Below, piece by piece: positions 47,067-55,552 of a DNA stretch of 64,000 bases (position 1 is its first letter; each line of letters opens with the position of its first letter). The translations under genes and the position numbers were made by a program. This DNA is from DATKFM01 sp963810485 (GTDB lineage: Bacteria > Pseudomonadota > Alphaproteobacteria > Dongiales > Dongiaceae), in assembly GCA_963810485.1 (NCBI GenBank), contig CAWENQ010000002.1, positions 186,001 to 250,000 of the forward strand. The letters are read 5' to 3'. The notes under the pieces were generated by a model. It searched no databases. It was not told the DNA's origin and saw only the letters and a program-made list of their open reading frames with translations.

Positions 47067-47840
47067 GTGTTAGCGGAACAGCGGCAAAGCATGATCTTGA
47101 GCATGGTCAACCAGCGGGGCTCGCTGTCGATCACGGAGATCCAGCGCAAGCTGAAGGTGTCGCGGGAGACCGTGCGGCGCGACATCATGCTGCTGGCCGA
47201 CCGCCAGGCGCTGCGGAAGACTCATGGCGGCGCCCTGTCGCTGGAGCGGACCGAGCCGGAAATCGCTGTCCGCGAAGTGATCAACGCCGAGGGCAAGCGC
47301 GCCATCGGCCGCTTGGCGGCCAGCCTAGTGCCCGACGGCGCCACTGTCTTTCTCGCCAGCGGCAGCACGGTGCAAAGCGTCGCCGATGCGCTGCAATCGC
47401 ACCAGGGCCTGACGGTCTTCACCAACAGCATCTTCAACTGCATGAAGCTGATGGGCCGCAACAAGAACCGCGTGTTCATGCTCGGCGGCGAAGTGCAGGC
47501 GCTCAATGGCGCGGCGCTCGGCCGTGACGCCACCTCCATGCTGACGCACTACTTCGCCGACTTCCTGTTCCTGGGCGCCGGCGCGATCTCGCCTGCTGGC
47601 TGGCTGATGGACTACACGCGCGAAGAGAGCGAGCTGAACAGCCAGATGCTGCTGTCCGCGCGGACCGCCGTGGTCGTCGCCGATCACAGCAAGTTCAACC
47701 GTTTTGCGCCGGTGCGGGTGGAAAACTTCGAGAAGGTCACGCATCTTGTGACGGATAGGAGACCCGAGCCGCCGCTGGCCGAAGCCTTGGCCGCCATGCC
47801 GCTCGAGCTTCTGGTGAGCACTGACGCCGCCGGCAGCTGA
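47067..47840 (+). CDS. DeoR/GlpR family transcriptional regulator
   Basis: 257 residues. The N-terminal helix-turn-helix (MLAEQRQSMILSMVNQRGSL; EIQRKLKVSRETVRRDIMLL) and the C-terminal sugar-phosphate sensor domain (GATVFLASGSTVQSVADALQ; FLFLGAGAISPAGWLMDY; VVVADHSKFNRFAPVRVENF) are complete. Start is GTG 47067 with GAGGAG eight bases upstream. It probably represses the catabolic operon it heads (aldolase, FGGY kinase, dehydrogenase) and perhaps the divergent importer, with a sugar or polyol phosphate as inducer. Confidence 0.93.
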   Translation: MLAEQRQSMILSMVNQRGSLSITEIQRKLKVSRETVRRDIMLLADRQALRKTHGGALSLERTEPEIAVREVINAEGKRAIGRLAASLVPDGATVFLASGSTVQSVADALQSHQGLTVFTNSIFNCMKLMGRNKNRVFMLGGEVQALNGAALGRDATSMLTHYFADFLFLGAGAISPAGWLMDYTREESELNSQMLLSARTAVVVADHSKFNRFAPVRVENFEKVTHLVTDRRPEPPLAEALAAMPLELLVSTDAAGS

Positions 47841-47880
47841 CAGACTGCAACGAACGAAAAGAAAATCGGAGAGAACGGAA

Positions 47881-48540
47881 ATGAAGTACGAAACGCAGCG
47901 CCGCGAGATCGTCGCCGCGTGCCGGGATATGAACCGCCGGGGAATCAATCAGGGTACCTCCGGCAACATTAGCGCGCGCGTGAAAGAAGGCTTCCTGATC
48001 ACGCCATCGGGAATGGCCTATGACGAGATGAAGGCGTCCGACATCGTGCTGATGCGGCCGGACGGCAGCCATAGCGGCCGCCGCAAGCCGTCGAGCGAAT
48101 ACCGCTTTCACACCAGCATCATGGCGAAGCGGCCGGAGGTGGGCGGCATCGTCCATACCCATTCCATGTTCGCGACCACCATCGGCATCCTCGGCCTGGA
48201 GATCCCGGCCGTGCATTACATGATCGCCGCCGCCGGCGGCAGCAACATCCGCCTGGTGCCCTACATCACCTATGGCACTCAGGAGCTGGCGGATGCGGCG
48301 CTGAAGGCGCTGGAAGGACGCAATGCCTGCCTGCTGGCGAACCACGGCATGATCGTTGTCGGGCCCACCCTCAAGAAGGCGATGTGGCTGGCGGTCGAAG
48401 TGGAAACGCTGGCGGCGCAGTATTGGCGCGCGTTGTGCGCCGGCAAGCCGAACATCCTTTCCGATGCGCAGATCAAGACCGTCGCCGACAAGTTCAAGAC
48501 CTACGGGCAGGCCGCCGAGCCGGCCCCCGGTTGCTGTTGA
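47881..48540 (+). CDS. Class II aldolase/adducin family protein
   Basis: Zinc-dependent aldolase or epimerase of the L-fuculose-1-phosphate aldolase/L-ribulose-5-phosphate 4-epimerase family, 219 residues. Metal-binding His in IVHTHSMFATTIGILGLEIP and again in ACLLANHGMIVVGPTLKKAM; the phosphate-binding region is RRGINQGTSGNISARV. It cleaves or epimerises a phosphorylated sugar made by the kinase next door. Reaction direction and substrate are not determined. 40 bases after deoR. Confidence 0.92.
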   Translation: MKYETQRREIVAACRDMNRRGINQGTSGNISARVKEGFLITPSGMAYDEMKASDIVLMRPDGSHSGRRKPSSEYRFHTSIMAKRPEVGGIVHTHSMFATTIGILGLEIPAVHYMIAAAGGSNIRLVPYITYGTQELADAALKALEGRNACLLANHGMIVVGPTLKKAMWLAVEVETLAAQYWRALCAGKPNILSDAQIKTVADKFKTYGQAAEPAPGCC

Positions 48541-48562
48541 GGACGGCCGCGCGCGGCGCATC

Positions 48563-50078
48563 ATGATCGTCGGCATCGATATCGGCACGCAGAGCCTGAA
48601 GGCGGCGGTCACCGACGGCGCGCTCACTGTCCGCGGCGAGGCGGCCATGGCCTACCGGCCGAACTTCCCGCGCAGCGGCTGGGCGGAGCAGGATCCGCGG
48701 CTGTGGGAACATGCGCTCGGCCCGACCATTGCCCGCGCGCTGGCGCAGGCCGGCGTCAACGCATCGCAGGTCACCGCGCTCGGCATCTGCGGCCAGCTCG
48801 ACGGCTGCCTTGCGGTCAACCGCAAGGGCAAGGCGATCACGTCCTGCCTGATTTGGATGGACCGCCGCGCCCAGGCGGAGATCGCCAATGTGCCGGCGGC
48901 GATGGTGCGGGCGCGGGCCGGCCTGGTGCTGGATGCCAGCCACATGGCGGCGAAGATCCGCTGGCTGAAACGCCATGATCCCGGCATTGCCTCGGCCGCC
49001 TGTTTCCATCAGCCGGTGTCCTATCTGGTGTCGCGGCTGACCGGCCGCGCTGTCATCGACCATGCGCTGGCCTCTACCAGCATGCTCTATGGCATCGAGC
49101 GGCGCGGCTATCGATTCGGCTCTGCTGGATTGCTTCGATATCAGCGCCGACGAACTGCCGGAACTGGCGGATGCGGCGGATGCCGCGGGGCCCTTGTCGG
49201 CGGAGGGCGCTGCGGCCACCGGCTTGCCTGCCGGCATCCCTGTCGCCGTGGGCACGGGCGACGATTTCTCGACGCCGTTGGGCGCCGGATTTCTCGACCC
49301 CGGGCAGCTCGCCGTCGTGCTCGGCACCGGCGAAGTCGTCGGCGCCGTGCATCCGCGGCTGGTCATCGACGATGCCGGACTGGTGGAGACTCACGCCTAT
49401 CCCGGCGGCATGTACTTTCTCGAGAATCCCGGCTGGCTCTCCGGCGGCGCCGTCTCGTGGCTCTGCGAGTTGCTGTCGGTCGACGGGTTCGAGGCGCTGC
49501 ACGCCGAAGCGGCAACGGTGCCGCCGGGCGCTGCCGGCCTGACCTTCATCCCCGCCCTCACCGGCGCCATGGCGCCGGTGTGGAACGCATCCGCCCGTGG
49601 TTGCTTCTATGGGCTGACGCCGTCGCACACCCGCGCCCATATGGCCCGCGCCTTGCTCGAAGGCTGCGCCTTCGCCATGCGCGACGTGGCGGACCGGCTG
49701 AAGGAGCTGGGCGCTGAAATCAGCAGCCTGCTGCTGCTGGGCGGCGGCGCCCGCAGCCGGCTTTGGGCGCAGATCCGCGCCGATGTGCTGGGCCTGCCCA
49801 CCGAGATATCCAGCCGCGTCGACAGTTCGCCTGTCGGCGCCGCCATGCTGGCGGCCGTCGCCGCCGGCCTGATCGGAAATCTGCATCAAGCCGCCGGGAT
49901 GGTGCGCGCGCCCGCGGCGCTGCTGGCGCCGGCGGCATCGACCCGCGGCGCCTATGGCGAGGCCTATGGCCGTTATCGCCGCCTGTTCGACAATCTGCGC
50001 CCGCTGTTCGAACCGGCAAGACCGGCGCCGCTGCGGCAGAACGGAACCCGCGTTGGCAGGGAGGCCAGCATCCATTGA
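48563..50078 (+). CDS. FGGY-family carbohydrate kinase, frameshifted at about 49112
   Basis: ATP-dependent sugar or polyol kinase (xylulokinase-like). The N-terminal ATPase signature is IVGIDIGTQSLKAAVTDG, the first domain has QLDGCLAVNRKGKAITSCLI, and the second has GTGDDFSTPLGAGFLDPGQL and LLLLGGGARSRLWAQIRADV. The frame breaks after GIERRGY; removing the C at 49112 gives DSALLDCFDISADELPEL and a 504-residue protein, normal length. Third gene of the deoR operon, 22 bases after the aldolase gene. The start ATG 48563 has no strong ribosome site. Confidence 0.88.
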
Positions 50079-51376
50079 GCGACAACATGATCTACCAGCT
50101 TCTGGCGGGTACCCTGCCCGACCCCGACGGGGGCGCCCCCTTGCAGGTCGCAACCCGTTCGGTCGCCATGCTGCCGACGCTGAAGAATGTCGAGGCCGAC
50201 TTCGTCAAGCCGCTCGGGCTGGGGAAGCATCTGGCCGTCGTCAGCGATTCGACGACTCACGGCATTCTCGGCGCGCGTGTCGTTCGGGCGCTGGAAAGCC
50301 TCGGACAGGTCACCAGCATCCTGCTGCCGGGCCGGCCCCATCCCGACGGCGAAACCGTCGAGAAGATCCGCAAGGCGTCGGCCTCGGCCGATGCGCTGGT
50401 GGCCGTCGGCTCGGGGACGATCAACGATCTCTGCAAATACGCGAGCGCCCAGGACCGCAAGCCCTACATCGTCTATGCGACCGCGCCGTCGATGAACGGC
50501 TACACCTCGGTGAACGCGGCGATCACCGACCACGGCCACAAGAAATCCCTGGCGGCGCAGGCGCCGGTGGCGGCGTTCTTCGATCTGGAGGTGCTGACGG
50601 CATCGCCGCCGCGGATGATCCGCTCCGGCCTCGGCGACAGCCTCTGCCGGCCGACGGCGCAGGCCGATTGGATGCTGGCCCATCTGCTGCTCGACCAGCC
50701 CTATCGCACCATGCCGTTCGTGCTGCTGGAGGATGACGAGGCGCAGCTCTTCGCGGAGTCCGACGCCCTGATGCGCGGCGACATGGAGGCGATGCGCTGC
50801 CTGGTGCGCACGCTGCTGCTCTCCGGCTTCGGCACGGCGATCTATGGCAGCAGCCACCCGGCGAGCCAGGGCGAGCATCTGATCAGCCACTATGCCGACA
50901 TGTTCGGCGATCATGGCTGGCCCGAGTCGTTCCATGGCGAGCAGATCGGCGTGACGACGCTGACGATGGCGCGGCTGCAGGAGCGCTTGCTCGAGGGGCC
51001 TGCTCCGACCGTGCATGTGAATGGCGCGGATGAAACCGTGTTCACGACGAAATATGGACCCGAGCTCGGCAAATCCTGCTGGAAGGAGTTCGCGCAGAAG
51101 CGCCTGGATGCCGACCGCGCCAAGGCGGTCAATCAGCGCCTGGCCGAGTCCTGGGACAAGATCCGCGAGGCGATCGCCCGCATCACCATCCCCGCGAAGA
51201 CGTTGCGCGATGTCTTGCAGCGGGCGGCGGCGCCGATGCAGCCGGAAGATCTGGGCTGGCCGCGGCAATTCTATCTGACGGCCGTCAAGCAGGCGCGGGA
51301 GATCCGCAACCGCTACACCTTCCTCGACCTGGCGTCGGACAGCGGCAAGATCGAGCCGGTCGCGGCGCTGACCTGA
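50075..51376 (+). CDS. Glycerol-1-phosphate dehydrogenase-like iron-containing alcohol dehydrogenase (AraM family)
   Basis: 433 residues of the iron-containing ADH/G1P dehydrogenase fold. Nucleotide-binding regions are HLAVVSDSTTHGILGARVVR and ALVAVGSGTINDLCKYASAQ; metal ligands are the Asp in SGLGDSLCRPTAQ and His in SHPASQGEHLISH and FHGEQIGVTT. The reaction would reduce dihydroxyacetone phosphate or oxidise a polyol phosphate. I chose TTG 50075, which overlaps the kinase stop (TTGA) and has GGGAGG at good spacing; ATG 50087 is the alternative. Last gene of the deoR operon. Confidence 0.85.
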   Translation: MSDNMIYQLLAGTLPDPDGGAPLQVATRSVAMLPTLKNVEADFVKPLGLGKHLAVVSDSTTHGILGARVVRALESLGQVTSILLPGRPHPDGETVEKIRKASASADALVAVGSGTINDLCKYASAQDRKPYIVYATAPSMNGYTSVNAAITDHGHKKSLAAQAPVAAFFDLEVLTASPPRMIRSGLGDSLCRPTAQADWMLAHLLLDQPYRTMPFVLLEDDEAQLFAESDALMRGDMEAMRCLVRTLLLSGFGTAIYGSSHPASQGEHLISHYADMFGDHGWPESFHGEQIGVTTLTMARLQERLLEGPAPTVHVNGADETVFTTKYGPELGKSCWKEFAQKRLDADRAKAVNQRLAESWDKIREAIARITIPAKTLRDVLQRAAAPMQPEDLGWPRQFYLTAVKQAREIRNRYTFLDLASDSGKIEPVAALT

Positions 51377-51398
51377 AGTTTCGAAAATGGGCCCCGTT

Positions 51399-52481
51399 TC
51401 AAGCCCGCGCCAGAAGCTGCTCGGCTTTGGTGAGATCCTCGGGGCTGTTGGCGTTGAAAAATGGATCGATCTTGTCGATCGCAAACTCGGCAACGGCGAG
51501 ACGGTAGCGCGCGCTCCAGGCGTCCACCTTGTGCAGGTCTTCCTGTGTGATCGCGCGGCGCAACTCGTCGCGCAGCCGCACGGGCCAGAGCCCAACGACC
51601 GGATAGCGCTGGCCCGCGCTCATGGCGCAGACGATATCAGCCTGCTCGATGTCGCGCTCGGCGATCAGGCGCGCAACGAGATCGCGCGGCAGAAACGGGC
51701 TGTCTGTCGGGATCGTGACGATCCATGGACAATCCGGCGCATTCGCCGCCGCCCAATCCATGCCCGCGAGCACGCCCGCCAGCGGTCCCGCGAAATCGGG
51801 GATTGAGTCGGGAACATCAGGCAGGCCGAACGACGCGAACCTCTGGGGATCGCCATTGGCGTTGAGAATCAGCCCGCGCACTTGCGGACGAACACGCTCG
51901 ATCACGTGCGCCAGGATCGGCTTGCCGCCAAGCGGACGCAGGCACTTGTCGCCACCGCCCATGCGCTGCGACTGCCCACCCGCCAATAGCACGCCGATGA
52001 CGCCGGGCACGTCGCCTGAGATTTTCTTGCTCAGGTGAATTAGCACCCGGTCTTCGAATGCCTCCCGCCGCGCAACCGCGTAGCCGTGACGTTCATAGAT
52101 CGCGATGTTCTCCGCCATCTTCTCGTTGGTGTAGAGGCGGATTTCCGACACGCCGCGGCGCAATGCTTCCCGCTCCGACAACGCCAGCAATCGCCGGCCG
52201 ATGCCGCTGCGCTGCAACTCGACCGCTACCGCCACACTCCAGATCAACAGATGATCGCCGGCCGGCTTTAGAACGAGTACGCCAACCAAGCTGCCGTTGT
52301 CTTCGGCAACCCATGTTTCGTCGGTGCGTATCACTTCGGCATAATCGGCGGTCAGCGGTTGCGGCAAGCGGCCGATGCGTTCGACGAATTTCTGATAGGC
52401 CGCCTGCGACAACGCGGCGACGGCAGGCGCGTCCGCAGCGACGGCGCGGCGGAATCGGAGGGAAATCGGACTCATTCGCAC
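51399..52481 (-). CDS. GNAT acetyltransferase-MobA fusion protein
   Basis: 360 residues in one unbroken frame. Residues 1-150 are a GNAT acetyltransferase with the acetyl-CoA loop VELQRSGIGRRLLALSEREA. Residues about 158-360 are molybdenum cofactor guanylyltransferase (MobA): VIGVLLAGGQSQRMGGGDKC, then VTIPTDSPFLPRDLVARLIA with the metal-binding Asp. MobA attaches GMP to molybdopterin. The two domains meet directly at KKISGDVPG with no stop codon in frame. MobA fits the neighbouring moaA and mod genes. GNAT-MobA fusion is unusual to my knowledge; GNAT substrate unknown. Confidence 0.85.
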   Translation of the reverse strand: MRMSPISLRFRRAVAADAPAVAALSQAAYQKFVERIGRLPQPLTADYAEVIRTDETWVAEDNGSLVGVLVLKPAGDHLLIWSVAVAVELQRSGIGRRLLALSEREALRRGVSEIRLYTNEKMAENIAIYERHGYAVARREAFEDRVLIHLSKKISGDVPGVIGVLLAGGQSQRMGGGDKCLRPLGGKPILAHVIERVRPQVRGLILNANGDPQRFASFGLPDVPDSIPDFAGPLAGVLAGMDWAAANAPDCPWIVTIPTDSPFLPRDLVARLIAERDIEQADIVCAMSAGQRYPVVGLWPVRLRDELRRAITQEDLHKVDAWSARYRLAVAEFAIDKIDPFFNANSPEDLTKAEQLLARA

Positions 52482-52555
52482 AACTTAAGGCCTTTGTTCC
52501 GATAGGCCACCCCGCCTTGACGTCCCGGCGGCGGCGGTGTTGTGTCGGGGCAACA

Positions 52556-52575
52556 GCGCCGGCCCTTGCCGGCGC
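52556..52575 (+). promoter_or_regulatory. Stem-loop in the leader of the binding-protein gene
   Basis: Perfect eight-base arms GCGCCGGC/GCCGGCGC with a CCTT loop, 26 bases before the ATG at 52602 and followed by CAAAAC rather than a U run. It may be a leader structure; a terminator role is weak. Confidence 0.4.
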
Positions 52576-52601
52576 CAAAACGATAATCCCCGGAGGATCT
52601 T

Positions 52602-53576
52602 ATGTCTTTGAAAAAGCTTGCTTTAACCGCCACCGCCCTGGTGGCGCTGGGCGCCCTGCTGCCGCTGGCGCCGGCCTCGGCCGCCGACATCACTGTGGCC
52701 GTTACCGCCATCGTCGAACATCCGGCGCTGGATGCCTGCCGCGACGGCATCAAGGATGAACTCAAGGCCCAGGGCTTCGAGGACGGCAAGAACATCGCCT
52801 TCGTCTATGAGAGCGCCCAGGGCAATCCTGGCACGGCGGCTCAGATCGCGCAGAAGTTCGTCGGCGAGAATCCGACCGTGATCGTGCCGATCTCCACGCC
52901 CTCGGCCCAGGCCGTCGTGGCGGCGACCAGCGACATCCCCGTGGTGTTCACCGCGGTGACCGATCCCCTGGGCGCCAAGCTGATCAGCAATCTCGAGAAG
53001 CCCGGCGCCAATGTCACGGGCATGAGCGACCTGTCGCCGATCGCCAAGCATCTGGCGCTGATCAAGGAAGTGACCCCGAACGCCAAGAAGATCGGCGTGC
53101 CCTTCAATCCCGGCGAGGCCAATGCGGTGACGCTGGTGGAGCTGCTGAAGAGCGAAGGCGCCAAGATGGGCTATGAGATCGTCGAAGCGCCGGCGCCGAA
53201 ATCGTCTGATGTCCTGGCGGCAGCGCAGAGCCTGGTCGGCAAGAGCGACGTGATCTATGTGCCGACCGACAACACCATCGTGTCGGCGCTCGAAGCCGTC
53301 ATCCAGGTGGGCATCGACAACAAGCTGCCAGTGTTCGCCGGCGATACCGACTCCGTGAAGCGCGGCGCCATCGCCGCCGTCGGCTTCAACTACTACGATA
53401 TCGGCCGCCAGACCGGCCAGATCGTGGCACGGGTGCTGAAGGGCGAGAAGCCCGGCGACATCGCCGTGCAGGGCGTCGAGATCACCGAACTCTATGTCAA
53501 TCCGGGCACAGCAGCGCAGATGGGCGTCGAGCTCTCGAGCGATCTCGTCGGCCGCGCGAAGGAAGTGGTGAAGTAA
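52602..53576 (+). CDS. ABC transporter substrate-binding protein (TrpX/ABC_sub_bind family)
   Basis: Periplasmic binding protein of the PF04392 type, 324 residues, with signal peptide LALTATALVALGALLPLAPASA. VNPGTAAQMGVELSSDL near the end and FNPGEANAVTLVELLKSEGA are family features; members bind Trp, Tyr or other small molecules. GGAGGATCTT precedes ATG 52602. A 196-base gap holding palindromic repeats separates it from its permease. Ligand unknown; the placement between mobA and moaA does not indicate molybdate. Confidence 0.9.
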   Translation: MSLKKLALTATALVALGALLPLAPASAADITVAVTAIVEHPALDACRDGIKDELKAQGFEDGKNIAFVYESAQGNPGTAAQIAQKFVGENPTVIVPISTPSAQAVVAATSDIPVVFTAVTDPLGAKLISNLEKPGANVTGMSDLSPIAKHLALIKEVTPNAKKIGVPFNPGEANAVTLVELLKSEGAKMGYEIVEAPAPKSSDVLAAAQSLVGKSDVIYVPTDNTIVSALEAVIQVGIDNKLPVFAGDTDSVKRGAIAAVGFNYYDIGRQTGQIVARVLKGEKPGDIAVQGVEITELYVNPGTAAQMGVELSSDLVGRAKEVVK

Positions 53577-53609
53577 TCTTGCTTGTGACAGCCGCGTCGA
53601 GCGGCACGA

Positions 53610-53747
53610 CCCCTCACCCTGCCCTCTCCCCGCTTCGCGGGGCGAGGGGTCTTTCGTTGTGGCGGCACTACTGAATGGACCCCTCGCCCACGGAGTGGGA
53701 GAGGGTGCGCAGCGTTCGCATTCTGCGAACGCTGCGCGGGTGAGGGC
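53610..53747. repeat. Nested palindromic repeat region (REP-like)
   Basis: Outer nine-base arms CCCTCACCC (53611-53619) and GGGTGAGGG (53738-53746) enclose two inner hairpins. The first is CCCCGC-TTC-GCGGGG (53628-53642). The second has perfect 14-base arms (53707-53720 and 53724-53737) with a TTC loop. Sequences of the CCCCTCACCCTGCCCTCTCC type are common intergenic repeats in several proteobacteria. It lies between the binding protein and the permease and could terminate or stabilise the message. Confidence 0.75.
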
Positions 53748-53772
53748 ACTTGCTCGCTTCTGAGTTTCTTGA

Positions 53773-54675
53773 ATGTCCCTGATCCAGTTCCTCGGCGCCA
53801 TCGAGATCGGCCTGGTGTTCGGGCTGGTGGGACTGGGCGTGTTTCTGTCCTTCCGCGTGCTGAACTTTCCCGATCTCACCGTCGACGGCAGCTTCCCGCT
53901 GGGCGCCGCGGTCTGCGCCACGCTGATCGTCAATGGCGTCAATCCCTGGCTCGCCACGCTGGCGGCGATGCTCGCCGGCTCATGCGCCGGATTGGTCACC
54001 GCGCTGCTCAACCTGCGATTCAAGATCCTGCATCTGCTCGCCAGCATCCTGACGATGATCGCGCTCTACTCGATCAATCTGCGGATCATGGGCAAGCCCA
54101 ACGTCGCGGTCATCGGCGACCCGACGATCATCAAGCAATTCGCCTTCATCGGCCTGACCAACCCGCAGCTGAAGCCCTTGATCGCCGCCGTCATCGTCGG
54201 CATCGCGCTCTTCCTGGTGATCCGCTTCCTCGCCTCGGATTACGGCCTGGCGATGCGCGCCACCGGCGCCAATCCGCGCATGGCCCGCGCCATGGGCGTG
54301 GATACGCGGCAGGCGACCTATGTCGGCATGGCCCTCAGCAACAGCCTCGTCGCGCTGGCCGGCGCGCTGTTCGCGCAGATGAACGGCTATGCCGACGTGA
54401 CCATGGGCACCGGCGTCATCGTCGTCGGCCTCGCCGCCGTCATCCTCGGCGAGGCCATCTGCGGCACGCGTTCGATCGTCGTCTGGGCCATCGGCTGCGT
54501 CATCGGCTCGCTGATCTACCGGATGGCCGTCGCCTTCGCGCTGAATTCGCAATTCCTCGGCATCACCTCCTCCGATCTCAATCTCGTCACCGCAGTGCTG
54601 GTGGCGATCGCGCTGATCCTGCCGGGCGCGCGCAATCCGCTGAAGGCCATGATGAGCCGGCGGGGCGCGCTATGA
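53773..54675 (+). CDS. ABC transporter permease (TrpY-like)
   Basis: 300-residue inner-membrane permease of the branched-chain/TrpXYZ type: EIGLVFGLVGLGVFLSFRVL, TALLNLRFKILHLLASILTM and IVVGLAAVILGEAICGTRSI are membrane segments, and MRATGANPRMARAMGVDTRQ is the coupling loop that contacts the ATPase. Its last four bases overlap the ATPase start (ATGA at 54672-54675). No strong ribosome site precedes ATG 53773. Confidence 0.9.
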   Translation: MSLIQFLGAIEIGLVFGLVGLGVFLSFRVLNFPDLTVDGSFPLGAAVCATLIVNGVNPWLATLAAMLAGSCAGLVTALLNLRFKILHLLASILTMIALYSINLRIMGKPNVAVIGDPTIIKQFAFIGLTNPQLKPLIAAVIVGIALFLVIRFLASDYGLAMRATGANPRMARAMGVDTRQATYVGMALSNSLVALAGALFAQMNGYADVTMGTGVIVVGLAAVILGEAICGTRSIVVWAIGCVIGSLIYRMAVAFALNSQFLGITSSDLNLVTAVLVAIALILPGARNPLKAMMSRRGAL

Positions 54676-55467
54676 TCCGCGTCGCAGGACCTCGCCGTTA
54701 CGTTCAATCCGGGCACACCGATGGAGGCCCGCGCGCTGAATGGCATCGCCGTCGACATTCCCGCCGGGCAGTTCGTGACGGTCATCGGCTCCAACGGCGC
54801 CGGCAAGTCGTCGCTGCTGAACGCGCTGGCCGGCGATGTCACCGCCAGCACCGGCCGCATCGACATCGACAACATCGACGTCACCCGCTGGCCGGCCACC
54901 CGCCGCGCCGGGCTGATGGCGCGGGTGTTCCAGGACCCGAAGGCCGGGAGCTGCGAGGAGCTGACCATCGAGGAGAACCTGGCCATCGCCGACGGCCGCG
55001 GGCGGCGGCGCGGCCTGGGCCTCGCCATCGACCGGCGGCGGCGCGGCGACTATCGCGCCCGCCTCTCACGTCTCGGTCTCGGCCTGGAAAGCCGCCTCGG
55101 CGACCGCATGGGGCTGCTGTCCGGCGGCCAGCGCCAGGCGGTGAGCCTGCTGATGGCGACGCTGCGGCCGATGCGCATCCTGCTGCTGGACGAGCACACA
55201 GCCGCGCTCGACCCGCGCACGGCCGAGTTCGTGCTGGACCTCACGCGCAGCATCGTCGCCGAGCAGAAGCTGACCACGCTGATGGTGACCCATTCCATGC
55301 GCCAGGCGCTGGACCATGGCGACCGCACCCTGATGCTCCATGAGGGCCGGGTGGTGTTCGATGTGGCCGGGCCGGAGCGCAAGGGCCTGGACGTGCCCGA
55401 CCTGCTCGCCCTCTTCGCCAAGCATCGGGGACAGCAGCTCGCCGACGACAGCCTGTTGCTGGGTTAA
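54672..55467 (+). CDS. ABC transporter ATP-binding protein (TrpZ-like), frameshifted near the start
   Basis: 264 residues after correction. The ATG at 54672 overlaps the permease stop. The frame is broken by an extra base at about 54684; removing it gives MIRVQDLAVTFNPGTPMEAR, which joins the long open frame. Walker A GSNGAGKSS, Q-loop VFQDPKAGSCEEL, signature LLSGGQRQAVSLLMA, Walker B ILLLDEHTAALDP and switch His in VTHSMRQALDHGD follow. Glu after Walker B (DEH) is retained. Uncorrected, translation would start at ATG 54721 and lose the first strand. Confidence 0.88.
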
Positions 55468-55552
55468 TGCAGCCATCGGCCTGGAATTCCCGGCGAAAAC
55501 GGCTATATTCAAGCGGACATAACGCCCCTTCAGCGCGGATCCGCTCCGGACG

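Noticed and set aside
49763..50074. N-terminal extension of the glycerol-1-phosphate dehydrogenase frame
   Set aside because: Overlaps the corrected FGGY kinase frame; the Shine-Dalgarno before TTG 50075 and the family start support the shorter protein.
51399..52481. GNAT-MobA fusion as a product of a frameshift error
   Set aside because: Both domains are complete and in the same frame through the junction, and a +1 insertion like those elsewhere would have shifted the frame. It is kept as a real fusion, with read support still to be checked.
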